Positions 1 through 7,076 of a DNA stretch of 12,073 bases are shown one piece after another. The notes under the pieces are model-generated. The model had not been told where the DNA came from. It ran no database searches and was given only the letters and a program-made list of their open reading frames with translations. Where the stretch lies: the NCBI GenBank assembly GCA_024196135.1, contig JAMQCK010001098.1:1-12073 (forward strand). Reading direction: 5' to 3'. The translations under genes and the position numbers were made by a program. Position 1 is the first letter of the stretch. Every line of letters starts with the position of its first letter. Origin of the DNA: Pleurotus ostreatus/Saccharomyces cerevisiae fusant (Eukaryota; Opisthokonta).

Positions 1-596
1 AAGCTCGTGCCGGTGACCTGGGAGACGGTGGCGATACCGGTCGTGTCCTTCACACCAGTAGACAGAGTCTGCGTGGAGGTCGTGCACTCCGGGTCACCGT
101 TGATGGTGATGTCGCCAGCGTCCTTGGCGCAGATCGACGCGGGCCTGTCAGGGTACTGAAAGAGTCATGAGCTTTCTTCGACAAAGACAGGATATCAAAA
201 GACCTACGTCCGAGTCGTTGGTGACGATCTTGCGCTTGTGGTCGCCCCAGTTGTCGTTGGCCTGGGAGACGAGCTTGTCCCAGCCCGGAACTGAAGGAAG
301 CGATCAGTAAAGAGCGTAGATTGTGAGGAGAGATGCAACTCACGCTTCTGGACATCGTCCGAGCTGAGCGCAGAGCACGAGCCGTCGCGGCGCCCGAGCT
401 GCGTGCTGGGCTCGATGAAGCCGAGGTGCTTGCCAGCGGCGTCGAAGGCAATGTAGTTGCCCGTCTCCTCGTCAACCGCGAGCTTCGCCGCGTCACGCGG
501 GACCGCATTCAGGCGGGGCGCAGGCATCGGCGAGGCCGCAGCGAGCATAGACAGCGCCAAGGAGGCAGCAACAAAGGTGAACGTAAGGCGGGCCAT
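1..596 (-). CDS. Secreted small protein of unknown function, 3' end outside window (three exons seen)
   Basis: Exons 596-344, 290-208 and 155-1, with introns of 53 nt (343-291, GTGAGT...CAG) and 52 nt (207-156, GTAGGT...CAG); frame is kept across both. The start at 596 opens directly into a signal peptide (MARLTFTFVAASLALSMLAA), so a longer upstream frame is not used. 163 residues are visible. After the signal peptide come a Pro/Ala-rich stretch, a dibasic LGRR at residues 67-70 that could be a Kex2 processing site, then a domain with cysteines at 74, 121 and 136 and a PGWDKL...NDNWGDHK segment. The last visible part is rich in alternating Ser/Thr, suggesting beta structure; some secreted beta-rich, possibly aerolysin-like, fungal proteins look similar, but this is only a resemblance. 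The C-terminus lies beyond position 1. Secretion is well supported; function is unknown. Confidence 0.8.
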
Positions 597-742
597 TGCA
601 AAGAATGAAGTGGGTAGATGTGCAAGTCGAAGAGACAGACGTGGACAGATAGGGAGTCGTTGAAGGTACGAGGCCCAAAGAAGGGAGATGGGAGAAGGGG
701 GAAGAGAAAGCTGTGATGGGGATGGAGGGATGCGCGCCCAGT

Positions 743-750
743 CTTTTATA
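743..750 (-). promoter_or_regulatory. TATA box of the secreted-protein gene
   Basis: Minus-strand TATAAAAG lies about 150 nt upstream of the ATG at 596. Just downstream, 677-730 is strongly pyrimidine-rich on the transcribed strand, a common feature around fungal transcription starts. Motif and position seen; promoter role inferred. Confidence 0.65.
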
Positions 751-1200
751 TGCGCGCGCGGATGGGCGAGGGGAATATGATTACATATAGCGCGCCCGGC
801 GGCGGTCGAGCAGCCCGCCGTTTGGGCACCCGTTTCTGCCTGCTGCATGGGAAATGATCTGCCGAGACGTCGCGCAGGTTCCTGGCGACAGTGGCGGGTC
901 ACCATTGATGAGTGCGTGAGACGTCAGTGCGCCTCCGTGCGCGCGTACATACGGACTGCATACGGCCGCCAGAATCAACAATGGTGTGTTCACATCAGGC
1001 AGGCTTTGTGCATTATGCACCTTGCGACATTGATGGCCGTCGACAGGGACGGGAAAGCGGTCCTCGGGCAATCGTTCGAGCCCTCCAAGGGATTGTTCGA
1101 GCCCTCGAAACGGAGGAGGGAGGTACAGTCGCAGAGCAGAGAGGTACGCTGGAGAGTATTGGAAGGCGCGACGAGGGCGGAAAGAGAGCGTACGAGTCTC

Positions 1201-1274
1201 GTCGAGCCAATCAGAATCACCGTCGAGTCAAGTCAGAGCCCTCGCCGAGCCGGTCAGAACCTCCGTCGAGGCTG
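1201..1274. repeat. Degenerate 21-22 bp tandem repeat, about 3.5 copies
   Basis: Units begin at 1201, 1222, 1244 and 1265 and share the pattern GNCGAG-NC-N(2)-TCAGA-(3-4 nt)-CC. The first contains a CCAAT pentamer that is degraded in the others. Confidence 0.65.
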
Positions 1275-1369
1275 AAGAAACAAAAACCCGGAGGAGTTTC
1301 AGCCTCGGTGGCATGTGCTGAGTTGATGGGTGGGCGCGATTATCCGTGATGGACGCCCGTGCGCGAGGC

Positions 1370-1409
1370 GTGACCATGACCTTCGAAGCGTGACCATGTC
1401 GTTCGAAGC
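1370..1409. repeat. 20-bp direct repeat, two copies plus a start of a third
   Basis: GTGACCATGACCTTCGAAGC at 1370-1389 is followed at once by a copy with two substitutions at 1390-1409, then by GTGAGCACGG, which looks like a decayed third unit. Confidence 0.75.
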
Positions 1410-1477
1410 GTGAGCACGGATGTTCGTTTTCGGCCGCGGCCGCGAAAGGCGCTGCAGCGGCCGAACATGGCGGTCTT

Positions 1478-1720
1478 CCTTTCAACAGACATGGGCACGT
1501 CTTCCAACAGAACACCTTGAGGGCGATGAGAAGAATTCGAGGGCGACTGGGGAAAAATCGGAGGACGCGCGCCGAGCGTGAAGCCTGTCCTTCCAACAGA
1601 AGACATGGGCACGTCTTCCAACAGAACACCTCGAGGGCGACTGGCGGAAAATCCGAGGACGCGACGCTGCGCACGACAGTGAGGATGGCCAACTTGACGA
1701 CGGGAAAATCCGAGGATGCG
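1478..1720. repeat. Larger direct repeat, two copies plus a fragment
   Basis: A 29-nt stretch is identical at 1489-1517 and 1603-1631 (114-nt spacing). Similarity continues into a GAGGGCGACTGG...AAAATC-CGAGGACGCG tail at 1539-1569 and 1632-1663, and a third partial tail (GGGAAAATCCGAGGATGCG) ends at 1720. Copy 1 carries an extra segment of about 21 nt that looks like a local duplication of the GAGGGCGA block. Nothing suggests coding. Confidence 0.8.
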
Positions 1721-2106
1721 CACAGCAGAGAGAATCCACAACACGGCGGCGCGTATATTCAACGAAAGGCAAGGCTGCAATGAGCCAACAACAACGGGAT
1801 CTAGTCTCCCGCGGAACGAGAGCTAGGGATTAAAGCGCGAGAACTCCAGGGTGAGGAGCATGAGAACTCCAAGTAGTAAGATATGTATAAGTCCGCCACC
1901 AGTAAAACATCCATGTACGTCTATGAGAGGGAAGGACAAGAGAACAAGGCAACTCGTAAGTCTAGGGCATGAAGTCGTGTCGAACCCGCATATAGCGTCC
2001 ATGGAAGAGGCATACAACAAGGCATGAGAGGGTCGGATGAGCGAGCGAGAGGCTAGTTGCCTACGAGCGTAGAGCTAGTCTCCCGAGCGAGCAGGAAGCG
2101 AATCGC
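1721..2106. other. Downstream flank of the GPI-protein gene, no gene seen
   Basis: This stretch lies 3' of the minus-strand gene ending at 2107 and probably includes its 3' UTR. It holds a GAGAACTCCA doublet (around 1838-1877) and an 11-mer CTAGTCTCCCG at 1801 and 2075. A 65-codon minus-strand frame (1823-2020) is hydrophobic but has nothing else to support it. Confidence 0.5.
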
Positions 2107-3411
2107 CTAAGCGAACACGGTCACCGCGCCCATGGCGCCGGCAACAACGACCCAGAAGAGGCCCATCCAGGCAGCGCTCTCGCCAGAGATGCGCACCATC
2201 GACGCAGCATTGCTGCCCGAGGCGTTGTCGCTGCTCGAGGTCGCGCTGGCATCGAGGGACTTGCCCGACGCACCGGTCGGCTTCGAGGAGCCGCTGGAGG
2301 AGGCGGCCTTGAGCGCATCGGTGTAGAGCGCGGTCGACTCGAAGGTCTGACAGTTGCTGGAGGCAGGCACGCGCGGCTGGTACGGCATGGTCGTGATGGC
2401 ACCGAGGGACTCGGCGGGCTGGGTGTAGGTGGTGACCTGGCCGTCCTCGCCGGTGTAGACACCGGGGAAGTCCTGGAGGTCGCCCTCGCAGGACTCGAAG
2501 ACCTTGTCCTGGGCGTTGTTCGGGGCGTTGTATGCGCAGCTGGGGTTGACGTGAGCGGGATGCGATGGATGTACGGGAAGAAGATGCATACCCAATACGG
2601 TCGTAGATGTGCTGGCAGTAGTCCGCAGCGTGCTCGTTGGACGGGTCGCAAACCTTGAAGCAGAAGGCGTTGCCGCCCATGAAGTTGTGCCACTCGATCA
2701 TCTGGGTGTAGGTGTTGTTGTCCGAGCTGAACGCGGTCGAGTAGACGAGGCCACCCATGGGGTTACCGCGCTGTAAAAATGTCAGGATGCTGCTGCTACT
2801 CTAACGCCAGGGACACTCACCAGGTCAGCACCGTGCGGGTCGAGCTCACCACCGTAGTCACCCTCCTGGATATTGATCTTGGTCTGGTCGATGAAGCCGA
2901 TGACTTGGACGTAGGCGGAGGTGCGCATGAACTGGACACCAGTGAGGGCACCCTCGGGGATGAGGCGAGTGCCACGGCCGGCCTTGGTGCACCAGGCAAC
3001 TTCCTCACCCTCCGTGTCGGCGATGAGCGAGTCCTTCTTGGAGGGAGCCCAGAGGCAGAAGTCTGAGCATGTTATTAACGCGAGTAAAGGCGAGAAGTAC
3101 GAATTCGCTCACCATCAAGGTTGTTCAGGAAGGACGTCTGGCAGAGCGAGTCCTGGCCCTCCGTGGTGGAGTTGCACAAGTTGTAGCCGAACTGGGTGCC
3201 ACGGATGAGGTTCGTGTCGGTGTCGACTTGGTAAGGCTTTAGGGCGCGTCAGAAAGAGCAGAAACGCGTCGGTCGTCAGACCCACAATCTCATCCGGGTA
3301 CGCAAAGTGCTTGCTGGCGAGGGGAGTCTCGGGGAAGCTGCTCTGCTGGGCGTTGACCGCAGCAGCAAGCAGGACGGAAGCAGAGAGAACGAAAGGAGCG
3401 ACGGCAGGCAT
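2107..3411 (-). CDS. Secreted GPI-anchored protein, macrofage activating glycoprotein family
   Basis: Five exons, 3411-3286, 3236-3113, 3062-2821, 2770-2592 and 2539-2107, joined by introns of 49-52 nt, give 367 residues; all junctions keep frame. The ATG at 3411 starts a signal peptide (MPAVAPFVLSASVLLAAAVNA), which decides against the longer upstream frame. The ectodomain is Cys-rich (LCNSTTEGQ, DDFCLWAP, VAWCTKAGRGTRL, FCFKVCDP, DYCQHIYDRIGC) with NST, NNT and NAS sequons. A Ser-rich linker (about 303-337) is followed by a hydrophobic end (346-367), the layout of a GPI signal. The ectodomain matches my memory of basidiomycete proteins catalogued as macrofage activating glycoprotein; that label is a database name and a molecular function is not established. 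Predicted site is the cell surface or wall. Its promoter is shared with the divergent gene at 4185 and contains a transposon. Confidence 0.82.
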
Positions 3412-3515
3412 TTCTGGATGATTATGGGGCGAGCTGAGGCCAAGCAGGGAGCGTGTGCGTTGGCGACGCGGTGGTTGCAACGAAGAAGAGGAATCAGAAC
3501 GCGAGCCACGCCCGG

Positions 3516-3522
3516 ATATAAG
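3516..3522 (-). promoter_or_regulatory. Possible weak TATA element of the GPI-protein gene
   Basis: Minus-strand CTTATAT lies about 105 nt upstream of the ATG at 3411, a spacing close to that of the clearer TATA box of the first receptor gene (about 98 nt). The match is imperfect. It sits just outside the transposon end at 3549. Confidence 0.35.
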
Positions 3523-3548
3523 GCCTGCGCAGTAGCCACGTGGTCGGG

Positions 3549-3637
3549 TTACAGCGCTTTGCGCTATTTTGCGGAATCACTCGCAGCGAACTGCGGCGTG
3601 TCATGTTTGGTTCTAGCTTCCCGGCAACTGCCGTCGT
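3549..3637 (+). repeat. Left terminal inverted repeat
   Basis: Over its outer 63 nt it differs from the complement of the right repeat at one position (3579, A instead of G); the inner 26 nt has about six further mismatches. It contains two small perfect stems, AGCGC-TTT-GCGCT and CGCAG-CGAA-CTGCG. Confidence 0.88.
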
Positions 3638-3994
3638 GGGCCTGGATGAAGCGCCATGCTCTTGTTTCCCCTTCACTGCGCCCTAAAAATCCTGTGTATA
3701 ATGTATCACGGTTCTTGTCTGCATATCTAGCTCAAGCTGAGGATCACGAGTCCGGGACGAGCAGTATGAGCCGAAAGCGCTCGCATCACACCTTTTCTCG
3801 GCGACTTCCGAGCGCACATGCGCGGCACTCGGACCGATCCATGGCGCGGGGCTGCTCAGTCGATTCCACATTCGCTGGCCCTTCCCTGGCTCGTTCGACT
3901 TCCGAATAACTCTAAAATGCCATAGGAACTGTGTATTCAAGTCAGAGCACCCTCAATGGCCAAGAAACCCACGGAATTGGTGGAGAGTCAGTGG

Positions 3995-4083
3995 ACGACG
4001 GCGGGTGCCGGGAGGCTGACACCAAACATGACACGCCGCAGTTCGCTGCGAGCGATTCCGCAAAATAGCGCAAAGCGCTGTAA
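3995..4083 (-). repeat. Right terminal inverted repeat
   Basis: Reverse complement of the left repeat, beginning at the TAA ending at 4083 and reading inward. It carries the same two hairpins. Outside it, 4100-4108 holds a loose AAAATAGCG echo of an internal TIR motif. Confidence 0.88.
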
Positions 4084-4184
4084 TTGCGGATGTCATGTCC
4101 CTAAAATAGCGTGACAGCAACGTGATCCGGTCGCCGTGACGCATGCCCGGAGAGCCGGACCGACCGATCGCGTTGGGCGCCTTC

Positions 4185-6074
4185 ATGCTTCTGCACTTGT
4201 CGAGACGAGCGTCTGCGGCCTGTGTCCGCCAGAGGGCTCTATCCAGATACCTTGTCGAGCGCACTCATCAGCAACTATGCGCATATAGCACCAAACCAGC
4301 CGCGGATGAGTCGACATACACCCCTGGTGCGGTGACGAGGGACGTACTGGAGGGAGACATCGTCAAACCTAAGCGCACGCGGAGGCCAAGAAAGAAAGCT
4401 ACGGAGGACTCCCCTGATGCACCCGAGGCCAGCACATCTACTCCAAAGCGCTCTCCCCGTCAGAGAACGGCAGTGCGGCGAAAGCTCCAGGCCACAACGG
4501 ACGAAATGGAGACCATCGCTGTCAAGGACGAAGACTGGCAATCTCGAGTTACTCTTCCCCCTGTTGAGGAATGGAACGAGATCTTCCCGAGCCACTACAG
4601 CGTCACTACGCGTCTTACGCTGCACAACGCCAATACTGCTCGCGAGATCGCAGAGGCGTACATAGCAGAGGGGAGCGAGGGGAAGACCATCATTGAGGCG
4701 TACCCTGGTGTGTAACACATCGTCTATCACTGCATCTTGCTAAAAGTCTACCAGGCCCCGGTGCACTCTCACGAGCCATACTAGCCCTCCCAAAGGAGCG
4801 GGTCAAACGTCTCATCCTCATTGAGAACTACCCTCCCTTCCTCGACTACCTCCTCGTACGCATACCTCTCTAATCCCCCTCCTTCCCTCTAACCCACCCC
4901 TCCCAGCCTCTCGAGAAACTCGACCCGCGCGTCACCGTCGTCCGCGCCTCCCCAAATGCCTGGGAAACCTACGACGACCTCCTCAAGGAGCACCTCCCCG
5001 CCGAGGAGTACAAAGTCGACTGGGAGGCGGGCGTTAACGAGCGCTTGTCTTTCGTGTGTAGTCTCCCCATGGGCCACGCGGGGGAGATGTTTTACCAGCA
5101 ATGGATCCGGAGCATTCCTGATAAGCAGTGGTTGTTCGCGCTTGGGAGGGTGCCTATGCATATTACGATGACGGAGGAGTTGTGGATAGTGAGTGTCGGG
5201 GTCCTTCAGCTCACAATTTCCCATAATATAGCCTTCCTTGCCCCGATATTCCTCTACACCCCATACTCACCCACCCCCCAGCGCGCCACCGCCTCCGTCC
5301 TCGAGCGCACGCTCCGGAGCAAGGCGAGCGTCATCACCGAGGCGACGGTCACCGCCAAACAGGTGATCGCGCACAACCTCCGCCCGCACCACGAGCACTT
5401 TTTTCCCGCGCGGAAGGTGAAGGGCAGTCTGGCGAACGCGAGCGCGTATGGGACGATCGCGACGACGATTGTGCCGAAGAAGTGGCAGGTGGGTGTTGTT
5501 CTGGGTCCTCGCGTTGAGAGGTGAATTTGCGTGCAAGTCGTTCTGACCACATCTCTCCAGATCATCGAAGAAGGCAAGATGGACATGTGGGACTTCATCG
5601 TGCGGAACATGTTCACCCGCAAGGCGTCCACCGTCGACAAGGCGTTGCCGTACGTCCCTTTCCCCCTCCCTTCTCCTTCCCTGTCCCTATACCCTCATCA
5701 CTACCAACTAACCCCGCATCACCTCCCCAGCTACCTCGCCCCCGGTGCCCTCTCCCTCCTCCCCAAGGTCTTCCCCGGCCCGACGCTCCCGCCCTCGCAG
5801 GCGATCTATCCCAAGGTGCAGGTGCGCGGGATGCAGCTGCGGGATTGGGGGATTCTGTTCAGGGCGTTTGATGAGTGGCCGTTTAAGCCGACGGTGAGTG
5901 GGGTTGTCTTTTACGTTTAGGGCTTAGGGGATGGCGGGGTGATAATGTGGTGGAGAGGAAGAGTGACCAGAGGGTGGAAAACGGAATTGAGGCGCGAAGC
6001 TGATCATCCTAACCTAGGATATTCACTCGGACGGGTTGATGCCGCTGGACTCGAATTCGTCGAAGAGGAGATGA
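4185..6074 (+). CDS. Mitochondrial transcription factor B / Mtf1-like protein (rRNA dimethylase fold)
   Basis: Seven exons, 4185-4707, 4755-4855, 4907-5188, 5282-5488, 5561-5649, 5731-5893 and 6018-6074, give 473 residues; introns are 47-124 nt and all joins keep frame. The start at 4185 opens into an Arg/Ser-rich presequence (MLLHLSRRASAACVRQRALS) typical of mitochondrial import; an in-frame ATG at 4143 would add 14 residues. Residues 60-103 are a basic low-complexity extension. The SAM-fold core follows: motif I EAYPGPGALSRA (171-182, created across intron 1), an acidic strand end ILIENYP (E198), and motif IV SLPMG (260-264) where rRNA dimethylases have N-L/I-P-Y/F. Later blocks (MHITMTEELW, VPKKWQ, FEEWPF-like FDEWPFKP) fit the TFB1M/Mtf1 family, which helps mitochondrial RNA polymerase melt promoters. 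The altered motif IV suggests a transcription factor rather than an active methylase. It could also retain some rRNA methylase function. Confidence 0.87.
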
Positions 6075-6831
6075 AGGGACGAATGGGCGACCCGATGGGT
6101 AGCGGAGAGGTAATGCATATACGAAAGTAGTCCCTTGGCCTTCACGTAGGGTGTGAAGGGGAATCTGAGCTAGCGGACTGCGGTCGGCGATTTTCTCTTC
6201 GCGGTGGTATACGAGCTTCATTCTTGCGACGTGTCGACATATGTTTTGATTGACTACTTTGCGCGGTAACGGCGCTGATCTCCATGCCGAGTTGACTGGA
6301 GAGAGAATGTGGTGAGCGACCTTCCCCACCAGAAGGAGTTTGAGCAATTACTGACTCTGTCAGGCCAGCTTCAAAAGCCAAGGGAACTCGGAGAAAAAAA
6401 TATATGGCTTCAACGACTCAGTACTCAAGTACGGCTATGAACGTCGTCGTCGCCGTCAGAATCTAGTGCTCGTCGACAAGTCTGTAGCCCCGGCTCCGCG
6501 GTAGTTGGATCGTCACTCAGGTACGTGATGCCTGCTCGTCATTCCCATCCCTCCCTCACACAGCCACCCACCGCACCGCCCTACGTTCTGTTCCTCGCCG
6601 CCGTCAACAGACCTCACCACCCTCATCAGGATGTGTGCCGCCCTCATCAGGAAGCTAACCGCTCGCCAATGAGAGGTCGAGGATAGTCCGAAACGGTAAC
6701 GCCGGTAGGACACAATGAGCGCGCGCAGTCCGACTCGTGAGCGCTTACTGTTCGAACGTTGTGGGCGCTCAGCCGGCTTCCCATGGATCGTCATTCATTC
6801 GAACGCCGATCCCTCAAGGGCGCGCGATCTG
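6075..6831. other. Gene-poor stretch after the mitochondrial factor gene
   Basis: The first part probably holds the 3' UTR of the gene ending at 6074. An A/T run with TATATGG at 6394-6407 is not followed by a credible gene. CCCTCATCAGGA occurs at 6620-6631 and 6641-6652, 21 nt apart; CCAAT occurs at 6666-6670. Frames such as 6513-6794 on the minus strand have no motif or splice pattern. Confidence 0.5.
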
Positions 6832-6913
6832 CCTGCCATGAGAAGGGCACGCAGCCTATCATGAGAAGAACGCAGTGTACGGACTACCGTACTGCCTATC
6901 AAGAGAAGGCCAG
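6832..6913. repeat. Three imperfect copies of a 19-23 bp motif upstream of receptor gene 1
   Basis: Copies of the CCTATCATGAGAAGAACGCAG type lie at 6832-6854, 6855-6875 and 6895-6913; the first two abut. They are 65-145 nt upstream of the TATA box at 6979, so they could be regulatory or simply slippage products. Confidence 0.6.
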
Positions 6914-6978
6914 CCCATTACAATCGATCGCGATCACAGGCGTTGCCTCCATCGCGGAGTTTGCTACAGCGCTGCACC

Positions 6979-6984
6979 TATAAA
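6979..6984 (+). promoter_or_regulatory. TATA box of receptor gene 1
   Basis: TATAAA lies 98 nt upstream of the ATG at 7077, and the intervening leader is pyrimidine-rich (CTTTCCTTTCCCC, 7012-7024). Motif and spacing fit a fungal core promoter. Confidence 0.7.
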
Positions 6985-7076
6985 TGTAGGTCGCTGGTGG
7001 CGCGCACGCTGCTTTCCTTTCCCCAGCTCTTCCCGCGGCGCTTGTCCAGCTTTACCCCGCAGCGCTGCTGAGAGCG

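Larger units (their letters stand above)
751..1477. other. Gene-poor stretch with short degenerate direct repeats
   Basis: No frame here has a start context, splice pattern or recognisable motif; the open frames on both strands overlap each other and are probably chance opens in GC-rich DNA. What can be seen is repetition: a GTTCGAGCCCTC doublet (1074-1105), a 21-22 bp degenerate tandem array (1201-1274) and a 20-bp doublet (1370-1409). A CCAATCAG at 1207-1214 fits a HAP-complex box but is over 600 nt from the nearest start. Confidence 0.6.
3549..4083. mobile_element. MITE-like non-autonomous DNA transposon, 529 bp between TA duplications
   Basis: The ends are long inverted repeats (3549-3637 and 3995-4083). 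The element proper runs CAGCGC...GCGCTG at 3552-4080, with TA on each side (3550-3551 and 4081-4082), as for Tc1/mariner/pogo-type insertions. The inner 357 nt (3638-3994) contains no transposase motif and no frame with a credible start; the frames that cross it also run through the inverted repeats. The high similarity of the two ends suggests a fairly recent insertion. Superfamily assignment rests only on the TA flanks and CAG end and is an inference. Confidence 0.85.

Noticed and set aside
333..608. Plus-strand open frame over the secreted-protein gene
   Set aside because: It is antisense to exon 1 and intron 1 of a gene with a signal peptide and matching splice sites; its own translation is Arg/Ala-rich with no motif.
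1074..1105. tRNA-like B box (GTTCGAGCC, twice)
   Set aside because: No matching A box, acceptor stem or anticodon arm could be built around either copy.
847..1349. Two overlapping plus-strand frames of about 145 codons
   Set aside because: They overlap in different frames, consist of Arg/Glu/Ser-rich repeat translations and run through degenerate tandem repeats; no splice, motif or promoter support.
1228..1780. Three overlapping minus-strand frames with repeated CSVGRRAHV and GVLLEDVPM peptides
   Set aside because: All three frames are open through the same DNA duplication, so the protein repeats simply reflect the nucleotide repeats. No frame stands out.
1823..2020. 65-residue hydrophobic minus-strand frame
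   Set aside because: No promoter, splice context or recognisable family; lies in the likely 3' flank of the GPI-protein gene.
3307..3909. 200-codon plus-strand frame reaching into the transposon
   Set aside because: It is antisense to exon 1 and the promoter of the GPI-protein gene, crosses the left TIR and contains no transposase motif.
4143..4184. Upstream in-frame ATG for the mitochondrial factor
   Set aside because: It would add MPGEPDRPIALGAF, with acidic residues and prolines, ahead of a clean basic presequence starting at 4185. It cannot be fully excluded.
6513..6794. 93-codon minus-strand frame
   Set aside because: Arg/Ser-rich, no motif, no splice or promoter support, in a stretch with short repeats.
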